DNA of 64,000 nucleotides from Pseudomonas sp. TTU2014-080ASC. GTDB taxonomy: Bacteria > Pseudomonadota > Gammaproteobacteria > Pseudomonadales > Pseudomonadaceae. The notes beneath the pieces were generated by a model, which saw only the letters and a program-made list of their open reading frames with translations, had not been told where the DNA came from and made no database searches. How positions within the stretch are numbered: position 1 is the stretch's first letter; every line of letters begins with the position of its first letter. The translations under genes and the position numbers were made by a program. The stretch lies in the NCBI RefSeq assembly GCF_001446935.1, contig NZ_LKKK01000001.1, positions 744,001 through 808,000 of the forward strand, given 5' to 3'. Of this stretch, positions 19,204-28,310 are shown one piece after another.

Positions 19204-22200
19204 TCAGGGATGCAAACGCCGCTGAATGTCCGCTTCGGTGTCCTCTCTCCTTGCTTCATAGTCATATGTCTTGGCTAATGCCATCAGCAGCTTCGAAGCA
19301 ACAAACGGATGAGAAACCTGGAGCGCCCTTCCCCAGCCCCGATATTTGTCAGCAAGCGCTCGCTCTTGCTCCCCACCCTCACCTCTCATATGCACACCAC
19401 GTGAGTTATAAACCCCCGTGTGAGCTCCCTGCATCATCGATTCCGACTGAACATCTTCCATCACGGCACGCACCGCCTCACAGGGCCAAACCCCGTCTTC
19501 ACCCTCCGGAGCATGAGATAGAAGCTCGCCAATACAGCGATCCCCAACATCTGCACGGCTCAGTTCGTTACATGACTGTCGAACACTGGTGACCCACGCC
19601 GCCAAGCGCGCCTCGTTAACTTCGCCTGAGGCCATCTCACCAGGAATCCGACCTAGCGCACTCAGCAGCTTGTATCCGCGCGTAGCCATTTCACCTACAC
19701 GCTCGGGTGGCACAAAAAACTCATCTGGGTCGACCCCGCCATCCGCACGCTTAAACATCCAGCATATGGCCTGGACGAAAAGCTCCGGGTGCATTTCTAC
19801 ATACTGCTCAAGGTGCGGTATGTTCGAGCTCTCTCGCCTCGCAAAAGGCTGACCCAGAGCCTCGATATAGGCGAACTCCAAACCTGCCTTCTGTTCAAGC
19901 GACAGACTCGAACAGCCGCTCATACCTTTGAACGCCTCCTCTACGTAGTAAGGTTCCAGCATATATTGCCCAGGCAGGTCTCTTCCTCCACGGGCCATTT
20001 CCGACATCAATCGAAAAATAAGCTCTGGATCCGTTTTAGATAGCGCGTAACGAATGCAAGAAAATGCCGCCCTCGGCCTTTCTGCGTTGAGAAGTCGCTC
20101 AATAGCCTCATTTTGCTCAGTATCTGAATCGCTGATCCAATCTGGTACCACTTCGCTCCAGTACTGAGACTGAATCTGCTCGCCCAGGGCATCTATCAAA
20201 CTCCAAGTCGAGCGTCCAAAAGGAGCGAGCACCAACAAATCAACTACAGCCTCGTCAGGCAAGCCCTCAATTAAACTCGACAACACCCCACTGCGCCGAT
20301 CATCTGGCAGAGCTCGTAGCGCTCCGCTAATAAGATTCCTATTCGAATGCCCCACATCCCCATCGGAATGGATTGCTTCAAGCGCCTTACGAAGTAACGT
20401 TAGTAATTCAGGCTCAGACAACATGACTCTGGCGGCGAGAGAACCGACAACCCATGCTGCATTTCCACGCTCAGCCAGCTCAAGAATCCCACTGGGTCCG
20501 CGATGCGCAAGAATGTCGCCTAGTGCTTCTACCCTCAGGCGATTGATCCTCTCGTCGCGCTCACGGTAGTCGGAGATGGCCAGATCCTCTAGCTCATCTG
20601 CAGACTCCTCGACCCAGGTGTTACGGAACAACCACAAATGTCTATTAATAAGATCACTAGGCTCTAGTGCGTCGTAAACGGACTTTCCTATTACAACCAA
20701 CCTCGCATGATTGCTAGCATTTTTCGCATGCTGTGCAGCACGTCGCGACAATGTTGATCTCCGAACCTTCTCGCGCATTACTGCCTTGTCAGCATCACTG
20801 GCTTGAGTATTAGCCCAGTCTTCGATCATCGCCCCGACTCGAGCCTGATCCTCTTCACTAAGTACTTGGAGGCGCTCGACCAACTCACCGAGCATGTCCA
20901 ATGTATAGTGCGTAGGCCAATTCAGTACCTGTGCAACCACTTCCCTCTTAAACTCAAGTATTGGCTTCCATGTCGCAAAGGGCTCACCGTAGCCATAACC
21001 ATCATCACGCCAACGTGGTTTGTGACTGTAATCACCTATGCTGTTGTGAGGGCTGAGCTCTGCCATGCAGATGCTCCAAGCGACATCAGGAAACTTGTCA
21101 ACTAGATTCTTGAGCAATCTCACTCGCTGCTGAAGACTAGTCGCAGTCTGTGGCATCCAAGAGCGGAAAACTGATCCCAGTGAGTGCGCGGGCTTGTTGG
21201 CCCAGTTGTCCTTGATCTCGATCTGCGAGAGTTGCGCAAGAATCGACACGGCATGCGCAACCGTTTCAGGACTCCAGCAAAGCCCTTCAAGCGCCCAAAG
21301 CAGTCCTGTGCGACTTGGAGTAGCGCCAAAAACCCCAGGGTTTACTGGTCGCAAAAGGCCAAAAACAGCGGGATTTTCAGCCTGAAGGTCTTGCCTGATG
21401 ATGGAGAGGAATTCGCTGGGAGCAGCTTCTGCATAGGTCGGGAGGTCGCGATCATTGGCCTCCAGCACTCGCGTAGTTAACGGAGGGCGCAATAAGTCGC
21501 GCACAACGCTATTAACCTCGCTTTCGATATCAATGCCCAAGTGCCCTTTAAAGGCTTCATGGCCGTGGACAGAAAGCAATACTAGCGTTTCCGAAATTCC
21601 GTCTCGGAAAGCACTGGAGAATTCACGCACCTTACCCTCGACTGACGCCCTCCAACGCTGATCTTCGTCCAGATCAAGAGCAGGATCGTCTTCTCCCAGT
21701 ACAACTCGCGCCACTTCGAAGTAACGCCTCATATCAGCAGCCGTCACCTCAGCGGCAACGGCAAAGAGCAGATCCAGTTTTGAAATTACCCCTCTCGCCG
21801 CACCCGCCATCCAAACTGGTGCATCGTTAAGCTTGACCAATCTCTGGCAGTCTTTCTCAAGCTCGTCGTAGTCGCGCCCCCCAGCCAGCTTCGACAGCCA
21901 AGTTTTATCGGCCTCATTGCGGCTGTCCCAAGCTCCTACAAATAGAAATGGAACAAGCTTGGCTGCGGTTTGAGGATCTGCGGCCCACTCTGGCAACTTA
22001 ACAGCAGGGAGTGAAGAAAGCTGGCGACGGAGTACCGTTAGAGAACGACCAGAGGCCTTCGATAGACGAGTAATTTCATCCCGGCTCATGTTCATACGCT
22101 CAAGCGCCGCAGTAAACGTCTGTGAGTTAGCAGGCTTAAGCAAGACGCTAGGAGAAGCCACCACCGCATTGCGTGGATAGACCACAAATGAGTGCATGGA

Positions 22201-23331
22201 TTTTGCGTAGGGCGCGAGCTCTTGCTCTACATCACGCGTATAGACGACAGAAATGAAAGCTTGTTTAGCCGAGGCTAGCCGGGACAGAACTCCCGGTCTG
22301 TCAAAGACCAACACTCGATCTCGATATGTGGCCAATTCTGAACCACCATGCTCGCTTAGAAGCTGAGCAAGGAATGCTAACGCTTCTTCAACCGAGTCGG
22401 CGCCTACCACAAAAGGGCCAGTAGGAGGACTCGACAGGTAATCAGCTACAGCCCGTTTAGCATCTTCGATCGCTGAAGCAAATAAACTTCCTGATAACGG
22501 CGGATTCGATACTTCCGCCCAATCGCTCCAGCATTTGTCAAGTGAACGTACATCTTGAGCCGGGATATGTGTTTCGCTTGCAAACCATGCCTGCCCAGGT
22601 AGCGACTGCTCTAGCCACTGCTCAAGATCACTCGCATCGTATGCACGAACATCTTTCCACTCTTTCAATGCTTGCTTAGAAGCCACCCAAGAACCTTTAC
22701 CAGGCCAACGGCGAGGCGTAACGAATATGAAGGTCATTTTCCTACGAACTCTTGGATCAAGAGCACTCACGCTCTTGGCATAGTCTCCATTGGCCTTCGT
22801 GCGAGGCTCTTCGTTGGTGCCAAACTCCCACCCCGAACAGCCTTCTGGAACCCATGGCGTACCCTCGCTGGCCTCAACCAGTCCGTCCCAGCCCGGACGC
22901 TCAGCATCGTCATTGCCTGGGAAATCAACCTTCGCAAGCCCAATACCTGTCGAGTGAACCAAAGTGCGCAGAAACACTGCAAAACGGGATCGCGCCTGAA
23001 TGTTATGAGAAGCCCAGTCTTCTATGGCATTAGCTTTGATCGCCAAAAATGGCGGGACATAGGTCATTGCACTGGCTGGCTTTACCTTCCTGCTGGCCTG
23101 AGCTGCCTCATATTGAGCCTGCATCTCCATCAGTTCTTTGAGCGGCACCTTAAAAGCTTTCTCCAGCCGCGCAGCCATCTCAGCCGACAAAGCTGCATTG
23201 CCATTGAGGAGATTTGACAAAGCTGGACGCCCCACCCCCATTAGCGATGCAGCCTTAGTTACTGTCATCCCTGCTGGGATGACTTCCGCCTTAATTCGCA
23301 AACCTGGGTGAGGAAAATCTTGGATGGTCAT
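19204..23331 (-). CDS. 1,375-residue HigA-HTH plus nuclease-like multidomain protein, function unknown
   Basis: The protein begins with a HigA-type XRE helix-turn-helix (about residues 9-78). A module with GWDG (Asp149), VPEGCSGWEFGTN (Glu169), TFIFVTPRRW and DASDLEQWLE (about 232-241) follows; this pattern resembles restriction-endonuclease-like N-terminal modules on large accessory-genome proteins, from memory. Residues 305-440 look like an ATPase core, but no Walker A GxxxxGK is present. The remaining 900 residues are helical, repeat-like and without signal or membrane segments. The start at 23331 follows GAGGG; upstream codons to 23406 overlap the promoter dyad. Codon use is less GC-rich than the neighbours. 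A single-gene defence role is plausible but unproven. Confidence 0.8.
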   Translation of the reverse strand: MTIQDFPHPGLRIKAEVIPAGMTVTKAASLMGVGRPALSNLLNGNAALSAEMAARLEKAFKVPLKELMEMQAQYEAAQASRKVKPASAMTYVPPFLAIKANAIEDWASHNIQARSRFAVFLRTLVHSTGIGLAKVDFPGNDDAERPGWDGLVEASEGTPWVPEGCSGWEFGTNEEPRTKANGDYAKSVSALDPRVRRKMTFIFVTPRRWPGKGSWVASKQALKEWKDVRAYDASDLEQWLEQSLPGQAWFASETHIPAQDVRSLDKCWSDWAEVSNPPLSGSLFASAIEDAKRAVADYLSSPPTGPFVVGADSVEEALAFLAQLLSEHGGSELATYRDRVLVFDRPGVLSRLASAKQAFISVVYTRDVEQELAPYAKSMHSFVVYPRNAVVASPSVLLKPANSQTFTAALERMNMSRDEITRLSKASGRSLTVLRRQLSSLPAVKLPEWAADPQTAAKLVPFLFVGAWDSRNEADKTWLSKLAGGRDYDELEKDCQRLVKLNDAPVWMAGAARGVISKLDLLFAVAAEVTAADMRRYFEVARVVLGEDDPALDLDEDQRWRASVEGKVREFSSAFRDGISETLVLLSVHGHEAFKGHLGIDIESEVNSVVRDLLRPPLTTRVLEANDRDLPTYAEAAPSEFLSIIRQDLQAENPAVFGLLRPVNPGVFGATPSRTGLLWALEGLCWSPETVAHAVSILAQLSQIEIKDNWANKPAHSLGSVFRSWMPQTATSLQQRVRLLKNLVDKFPDVAWSICMAELSPHNSIGDYSHKPRWRDDGYGYGEPFATWKPILEFKREVVAQVLNWPTHYTLDMLGELVERLQVLSEEDQARVGAMIEDWANTQASDADKAVMREKVRRSTLSRRAAQHAKNASNHARLVVIGKSVYDALEPSDLINRHLWLFRNTWVEESADELEDLAISDYRERDERINRLRVEALGDILAHRGPSGILELAERGNAAWVVGSLAARVMLSEPELLTLLRKALEAIHSDGDVGHSNRNLISGALRALPDDRRSGVLSSLIEGLPDEAVVDLLVLAPFGRSTWSLIDALGEQIQSQYWSEVVPDWISDSDTEQNEAIERLLNAERPRAAFSCIRYALSKTDPELIFRLMSEMARGGRDLPGQYMLEPYYVEEAFKGMSGCSSLSLEQKAGLEFAYIEALGQPFARRESSNIPHLEQYVEMHPELFVQAICWMFKRADGGVDPDEFFVPPERVGEMATRGYKLLSALGRIPGEMASGEVNEARLAAWVTSVRQSCNELSRADVGDRCIGELLSHAPEGEDGVWPCEAVRAVMEDVQSESMMQGAHTGVYNSRGVHMRGEGGEQERALADKYRGWGRALQVSHPFVASKLLMALAKTYDYEARREDTEADIQRRLHP

Positions 23332-23385
23332 TGATGAGCCCTCTGTGTCCAGTAAAGGGGATGAGCACGGTCGGCAAAAAAGACA

Positions 23386-23406
23386 GTGTATTGCGTAGCG
23401 ATACAC
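23386..23406. promoter_or_regulatory. Candidate operator of the HigA-type protein
   Basis: GTGTATTGC and GCGATACAC form an inverted repeat (one mismatch) around GTA, 55 bp upstream of the start at 23331. On the minus strand a TACACT that could be the -10 lies inside it. Binding by the gene's own N-terminal HTH would repress it; this is inference from position and from HigA-type autoregulation. Confidence 0.5.
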
Positions 23407-23638
23407 AGTACACCCATTGCTTTTCCGACATACTCTCTCTGATAACCTACGTCCAACTATCGAAACGAGCCGCTACGCTACATAAACTTTGCCGATATGA
23501 CCCCAGACGTCATACGTGAGCACGCAGGAAAGGGCGCGTCTACGGAACAGCACACTTCGAGCGCCCACTCCTTGGGGCACGGCGCGGGCAGATCCCTGAC
23601 AAACATCCTCAATTGGCCGGTCCCTATTCTTCTTCAAA

Positions 23639-23658
23639 GGCCGCTTTTGGCCGATAGC
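23639..23658. repeat. GGCCGCTTTTGGCC repeat, right of the accessory gene
   Basis: Near-copy, in the same orientation, of the element at 19129-19150; the first 14 bases differ at one position. Confidence 0.5.
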
Positions 23659-23680
23659 CCCCCCCCCCCCCACACACACA
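23658..23680. repeat. Run of 14 C followed by CA repeats
   Basis: Fourteen consecutive C (23658-23671) run into five CA units. It lies 111 bp upstream of the small gene at 23791. Such runs change length easily by slippage and are also a common place for sequencing error. Confidence 0.9.
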
Positions 23681-23790
23681 TATCAACTTTGTAATCTCCC
23701 CCTCACGCTCCCGTCAGCCGCAGCTCTTTAACCTTCAGCTGTCTTCACAGACAAGCGCCCAGCGCTCCCTATTTTCTGAACGAGAACTGA

Positions 23791-24036
23791 ATGATGAAAC
23801 TGTTAAATATTGCTCTGGTTAGCCTGCTTGCCTTGTCCACTACGTCTGTTGCTCTGGCTGAGGGCGGTTCTGAGCGCTCGCTCCAGGCGGTAAAGGATTT
23901 TCGTATTAAGCAGTCGCAGATTCACGGCAAGCGCAATGCTGACTCGCAGCTGGAGCAGGCAACAATTAAGCGTGACAGCAAAGGCCAGCAAGACAGCAGC
24001 AAGGCGACTCGCAGCAATGACGATAAATCTGTTTAA
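23791..24036 (+). CDS. Small secreted protein, PtrA N-terminal-like
   Basis: An 81-residue protein with a clear signal peptide (cleavage near residue 23, ALA/EGG) and a charged, Gln/Lys-rich, probably disordered mature part. The EGGSERSLQAVKDFR start of the mature protein resembles small Pseudomonas periplasmic proteins annotated as PtrA N-terminal domain, known from memory to respond to copper. Starts at 23791 or 23794 are both possible. It lies 4.7 kb from czcA, so a metal link is possible but not shown. Confidence 0.6.
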   Translation: MMKLLNIALVSLLALSTTSVALAEGGSERSLQAVKDFRIKQSQIHGKRNADSQLEQATIKRDSKGQQDSSKATRSNDDKSV

Positions 24037-24063
24037 GCAGCTCTCGCTTTAGGCACTTTGAAT

Positions 24064-24129
24064 AAAAAACGCAGCTCAACTCACGCACACTCACGGTTAA
24101 GCAAGTACACGGGAATCGGCTGCGTTTTT
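24064..24129 (+). terminator. Possible terminator after the small secreted protein
   Basis: AAAAAACGCAGC at 24064-24075 pairs with GCTGCGTTTTT at 24119-24129, followed by CTTTC. The loop is long (43 nt), so efficiency is uncertain. Confidence 0.5.
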
Positions 24130-24140
24130 CTTTCACTCAA

Positions 24141-24207
24141 GTGGCGGTTTAGGTCCGCTCACTTTCTTTTTTTGGCTTCGGCCTACCTTTGCCATGGGCA
24201 AAGAGGC
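24141..24207. repeat. Hairpin-rich intergenic element
   Basis: Three short hairpins follow one another: GCGG/CCGC, GGCTTCGGCC, and CTTTGCC/GGCAAAG. The block resembles the longer one at 60081-60200. These elements are frequent between Pseudomonas genes, from memory; no function is assigned. Confidence 0.4.
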
Positions 24208-24213
24208 TTGTAG

Positions 24214-25224
24214 CTACATTTCCAGGCAAATCTTGCCGAAGTGCTGATTCGTCTCTTGGTAGCGGAATGCGTCTGCGATGCTTTCCAGCGGGAAGCAGCG
24301 GTCGATGATTGGGCGCATGCCGTTGGCGTCGATGGCGCGAATCATGTCTTGCTGCTGCGCACGGCTCCCCACCAACACGCCTTGCAGGCGCAGTTGCTTA
24401 GCCAGCGCAGAAATCACCGCGACCTCACCACCTAAGCCCGTAAGAATGCCGATCACCGAGATATGCCCGCCCACCCGAGCGGCAGCCATTGACTGGTTAA
24501 GCGTGGCCGGGCCGCCCACTTCTACGACGTGATCAACACCGCGCCCGCCTGTTATTTCACGTGCTGTTTCGCCCCAGGTTGGATTGGTCCGGTAGTTGAT
24601 GACGTGGTCTGCGCCCATCGCGCTAAGGCGCTCAAGCTTGGCGTCGCTTGAAGAGGTGGCGATCACCGTGGCCCCGGCCATCTTGGCAAACTGCAGGGCA
24701 AAAATTGAAACGCCGCCGGTGCCTTGAATCAATACGGTATCGCCCGGCTTTAACGCATCATCGCCCATCAAGGCGCGCCATGCGGTCACCGCTGCGGTGG
24801 TGAGCGTTGAGGCTTCGACATGCCTCCAACCACGCGGGGCATGGGTGAAGGCATTCACGTGGGTGGTCACGATGTCGCGGGCATAACCGTCAATGCCATC
24901 GCCGGGCACAGTGGCAAACCCTTCGACCTCGGGCACTCCGTCCTGCCAGGTCGGGAAAAACGTGCTGACAACATGGTCGCCAACCGCAAACTCGGTGACA
25001 TCAGGCCCTACGGCGATAACCTCGCCAGCGCCGTCCGCCATTGGAATACGCGGCTCATTCTGGGGGAACATCCCGCTCACAACGGCAAAGTCGTGATAGT
25101 TGAGTGAGTTGGCATGCAGACGTACGGTGATTTCACCCTTGGCCGGGGCGCTTGCATCACGCTGACTGATAACGACGTTGTCGTAACCGCCGCCAGGCTG
25201 AATGATGATGGCTCTGTTAGTCAT
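24214..25224 (-). CDS. Zinc-independent MDR-type NAD(P)-dependent alcohol dehydrogenase / quinone reductase
   Basis: A 336-residue medium-chain dehydrogenase/reductase. A GroES-like N-terminal domain (NSLNYHDFAVVSG, ADGAGEV) is followed by a Rossmann fold with GTGGVSIFALQFAKMAGATVIATSSS. The usual catalytic Cys-His zinc ligands are missing, which points to an NAD(P)H-using quinone or enone reductase type. The substrate is unknown. It is 116 bp downstream of the beta-propeller gene on the same strand; cotranscription is possible. Confidence 0.83.
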   Translation of the reverse strand: MTNRAIIIQPGGGYDNVVISQRDASAPAKGEITVRLHANSLNYHDFAVVSGMFPQNEPRIPMADGAGEVIAVGPDVTEFAVGDHVVSTFFPTWQDGVPEVEGFATVPGDGIDGYARDIVTTHVNAFTHAPRGWRHVEASTLTTAAVTAWRALMGDDALKPGDTVLIQGTGGVSIFALQFAKMAGATVIATSSSDAKLERLSAMGADHVINYRTNPTWGETAREITGGRGVDHVVEVGGPATLNQSMAAARVGGHISVIGILTGLGGEVAVISALAKQLRLQGVLVGSRAQQQDMIRAIDANGMRPIIDRCFPLESIADAFRYQETNQHFGKICLEM

Positions 25225-25340
25225 TGGTTAGTCTCCACGGTTTGACTCAGTGGCGTGACTTTAACAGCGCCGAAATCAATGCCATAAAAGAATAATTCCC
25301 GTAGCAGCGATTTCCATATTTCACTTATCAGCTTTGCCTC

Positions 25341-26207
25341 TCACTTCGGGGCCGTGATCTCCAGCACGCGGTTGCGACCGCCTTCGGCCAGCAGGTATTT
25401 GCCCTCGCCTATCGGCATGAGTTCTTGCGGGGCTTTGAGGAAGGTCAGGATGATGTTGAGGTTGCCTTGGTTGTCTAACAGCATCAGCCGGGCGCGATGA
25501 GAGCGGTCTTCAGATACCCACAGACCACGTGCATCGCAATAGAGGAAGCTGGGCTCCTTGAGGCCGGAGAGCACAACCGGGTCAGTGCCGTCGGCGCTCA
25601 GGCGACGCACAACGCCCTTTTCCTTTTCGTTGTAGTACATCTGGCGATCCGGGCAGATCTGCACGGACTCAGCCTCGTTGAGGTTGCTGCGCAGCACATC
25701 AACAGACTTATCCGAAGCCTGATAGCGCAGCAGCCTGCCATCGCCTTTGCGGTCTTCAATGGCGTACAGGTTGCTTCCATCGGCTAACAAGCCCTGCACG
25801 TTGTCGCCCTCAAACAGCGGTGTAACCACGCCGTTTTTCAGGCTGGAAACCGCGGACTCGCCCGACTCCTGGCTGAATACCAGCCCTCCGTTAAAGGAGG
25901 TCAGACCGTCTGGTTTGGAGAGGTTATCAATCAGGGATGTACGCACATCATCGGGGGTGATGCTGAGGATGCTGCCTTTGCCGCCGCTCAGCTCAGAACT
26001 GACGATCAGGTTGCCGTTTTCGTCCAGCTCCAGAGCTGCGGCCTTTTCAATATGGTCGTAAGCAACGCGGACATTCCAGCCATCTGCCGCCCGGACCGGA
26101 TAAAGGTATTGCCAAGCCAGGAAGGCAAATACGAGCAAGAGCGCAGCGGCAAACAGAAGCAATGCAACTCTCGCCATCCGGATGGCGCGCGCAGTGGTGG
26201 CTGACAT
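25341..26207 (-). CDS. Membrane-anchored SMP-30/gluconolactonase-like beta-propeller protein
   Basis: A 288-residue protein. One transmembrane helix (about residues 13-36) anchors a periplasmic domain whose repeated strand pattern (NLIVSSELSGGKGSI, GLVFSQES, LYAIEDRKGDGRL, LWVSEDRSHRARL) looks like an SMP-30/NHL-type beta-propeller. No catalytic residues can be assigned. The start at 26207 follows AAGGGA and places the helix near the N-terminus. It sits between hemH and the dehydrogenase. Confidence 0.7.
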   Translation of the reverse strand: MSATTARAIRMARVALLLFAAALLLVFAFLAWQYLYPVRAADGWNVRVAYDHIEKAAALELDENGNLIVSSELSGGKGSILSITPDDVRTSLIDNLSKPDGLTSFNGGLVFSQESGESAVSSLKNGVVTPLFEGDNVQGLLADGSNLYAIEDRKGDGRLLRYQASDKSVDVLRSNLNEAESVQICPDRQMYYNEKEKGVVRRLSADGTDPVVLSGLKEPSFLYCDARGLWVSEDRSHRARLMLLDNQGNLNIILTFLKAPQELMPIGEGKYLLAEGGRNRVLEITAPK

Positions 26208-26355
26208 GGCACGAAGTCCCTTTCGATTATGTTTTAACTGACTGCCCGCCCCACTCAGGACGCAGGCAGGAGGCACTCCGGGCCGCAAAGCCATGCACCA
26301 CACGGTACAGGTAGCTTAGGCCGCAACCTGGCAGGTATTAAGTAGAGCTGATCAC

Positions 26356-26423
26356 GCTGTGCCAACCAGCGGGCTGGGCACAGCGGAGAGGTTAGACGGC
26401 GTGGAACTGGGGAGTTCCACGCC
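26356..26423. repeat. Two hairpins downstream of hemH
   Basis: GCTGTGCC pairs with GGGCACAGC (26356-26385). A perfect 11-bp stem with loop GGGG follows (26398-26408 with 26413-26423). Neither has a T-run on the minus strand, so they look like a REP-type element or an RNA-stabilising end rather than a normal terminator. Confidence 0.55.
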
Positions 26424-26433
26424 GGTCGGCGGA

Positions 26434-27462
26434 CTACGGGAGAGGAACTGCGCGCTGTACGAGCGTCTGAAGGGCTGCCACCCAGCTTGGGTGATCGTTA
26501 ACGCACGGCACCAGCTGCAGGCTTTCACCGCCTGCTTCAATAAACTGTTCAGCGCCACGCATGCCGATTTCTTCAAGGGTTTCGATGCAGTCGGCGACAA
26601 ATGCCGGGCACATCACCAGCAGTTTTTTCACGCCGCGCTGGGCGAGTTCATCCAGTGTGGCTTCGGTGTAGGGCTCGATCCATTTGTTTTTACCCAGCCG
26701 CGACTGGAACGCCACCGACCATTGCTCAGGCTTGAGGCCCATACGCTCGGCAAACTGCTCGCCCACTCGCAGGCACTGGCTGCGATAACACTTGGCCATA
26801 ACGGCCTCGCTGATGCCGTCGGTGTTTTTCGCCAGCAGGTCGTGCTTGGGGTCAATCGGGTTAACCAGTTTGCGGATGTGGCTTTCCGGCAGGCCGTGGA
26901 AGCTCAGCAGCACGTGGTCAAAATCCTGCTGCAAGTATGGCTTGGCGCTGTCGATTAGCGCGTCGAGGTATTCCGGCTGATCGTAGAACGGCTGCAACAG
27001 CGAGAACTGCACCGGCAGATTATGTTTGCGCACCACGCGGCGTGCTTCTTCGATCACCGTGGTGGTGGTGCTGTCGGCAAACTGCGGATACAGCGGAGCC
27101 AGAGTGATGTTACGGATACCCTGCCCAGCCAGGCGCAACAGCACACTTTCAATAGACGGTTCGCCATAACGCATGGCCAGCTCGACCGGGCCCTGCGTCC
27201 ACTTCTCACGCATGGCTTCTTGCAGGCGCTTGCTCAGCACCAGCAGCGGTGAGCCATCTTCCCACCAAATGGAGGAATAGGCGTGGGCTGAGGCTGCCGG
27301 GCGCTTGATCAGGATCAGTGAGACCAGCAGGCGGCGCAGCGGCCACGGCAGATCAATCACATAGGGGTCCATCAGAAACTGATTGAGGTAACGACGCACA
27401 TCATCAACTTCCGGGGAATTCGGAGAGCCCAGGTTTACCAGTAGTAACGCGTGATCAGTCAT
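26434..27462 (-). CDS. hemH: Ferrochelatase
   Basis: A 342-residue enzyme inserting Fe2+ into protoporphyrin IX, the last step of protoheme synthesis. Family signatures include [20 protein letters not shown] at the N-terminus, the [11 protein letters not shown] motif with the metal-site histidine, and a C-terminal [15 protein letters not shown]. The start at 27462 fits the family; the open frame to 27558 is leader. No [2Fe-2S] C-terminal extension is present, as expected for Pseudomonas. Confidence 0.95.
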   Translation of the reverse strand: MTDHALLLVNLGSPNSPEVDDVRRYLNQFLMDPYVIDLPWPLRRLLVSLILIKRPAASAHAYSSIWWEDGSPLLVLSKRLQEAMREKWTQGPVELAMRYGEPSIESVLLRLAGQGIRNITLAPLYPQFADSTTTTVIEEARRVVRKHNLPVQFSLLQPFYDQPEYLDALIDSAKPYLQQDFDHVLLSFHGLPESHIRKLVNPIDPKHDLLAKNTDGISEAVMAKCYRSQCLRVGEQFAERMGLKPEQWSVAFQSRLGKNKWIEPYTEATLDELAQRGVKKLLVMCPAFVADCIETLEEIGMRGAEQFIEAGGESLQLVPCVNDHPSWVAALQTLVQRAVPLP

Positions 27463-27722
27463 GGAGAGTCCTAACGGTGGCCCGACGGATAATCTAATAC
27501 GGTGCAATTGGCCGACATTATAGGGAGCTTGTACCGGAGCGGCTGCTGAGAAAATCAATCGGGTCGATTATCCCTGTAAAAGCTGATTTCTTCGGTGTGG
27601 ATCAAACCCCGTACACTAGGAGGAATTATGTCTGCCCCATGCGCGCGCTCAGGCTGCCCAACCTGCACGGCAGACTGAGTCACTGTTGGCCTGCTGATCA
27701 ATCAAGGACGCCATATCTGTCT

Positions 27723-28265
27723 ATGTCGAAGAATTTGCTCAATGCCCTGCTCGCCCTAATTGGCATCTGCGCCTGCCTGCTGGCGGGTAACAGCCTGTGG
27801 CTGCTGCTGGTAGCGCTGGCTCTGCTGGTTCACCTGAGCCACACCAGCCGCTGGAACGCAGAAGGCAAGTTGCTGGCTAGCACCTTGATTGCAGGCTCGG
27901 CGCTGGACAGCTTTCTGTTGCAGTTGGGCGTGTTTGACTATGGCGAGCCGCGCCTGCTGATCCCACAGTGGCAAGCCGCAATCTGGCTGCTGCTGGGCAC
28001 CACCCTTAACCATAGCCTGGGCTGGAGCGCCCGCCCCTGGTGGCGAGCGAGTCTGCTGGGGGCCTGTGCCGGCCCACTTATTTATTACGCTGCACAAGAG
28101 CGCGGTCTGCTCAGCTTCCCATATGGCAGCCTCACCACACTAGCGCTGATCGCCCTGTTGTGGGCGGCGCTGGTGCCAGCGCTGCATGGCTTTGCTGCGC
28201 TGTACAAGCTGCAATTCGAACAAGCACAACGCGCACTGCTGAATCGACGTACTCCGCCGAATTGA
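27723..28265 (+). CDS. DUF2878 membrane protein
   Basis: A 180-residue inner-membrane protein with about five hydrophobic segments. The pattern SALDSFLLQLGVFDYG with TTLNHSLGW matches DUF2878 as remembered. Its function is unknown. The start at 27723 begins at the first membrane segment, but its Shine-Dalgarno is weak. It is divergent from hemH and ends in a strong terminator shared with the convergent pagL. Confidence 0.75.
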   Translation: MSKNLLNALLALIGICACLLAGNSLWLLLVALALLVHLSHTSRWNAEGKLLASTLIAGSALDSFLLQLGVFDYGEPRLLIPQWQAAIWLLLGTTLNHSLGWSARPWWRASLLGACAGPLIYYAAQERGLLSFPYGSLTTLALIALLWAALVPALHGFAALYKLQFEQAQRALLNRRTPPN

Positions 28266-28274
28266 GCTGGCAAT

Positions 28275-28302
28275 AAAAAACCGGGCCTTGGCCCGGTTTT
28301 TT
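28275..28302. terminator. Bidirectional terminator between DUF2878 gene and pagL
   Basis: AAAAAACCGGGC pairs with GCCCGGTTTTTT around CTTG. The A-run and T-run on either side serve both convergent genes. Confidence 0.88.
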
Positions 28303-28310
28303 ATGACGCG

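Larger units (their letters stand above)
23407..23790. other. Intergenic region with repeat and C-run
   Basis: About 380 bp without a supported gene. It holds the right-hand GGCCGCTTTTGGCC repeat, the 14-C run with CA repeats, and the leader of the small gene at 23791. Confidence 0.5.
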
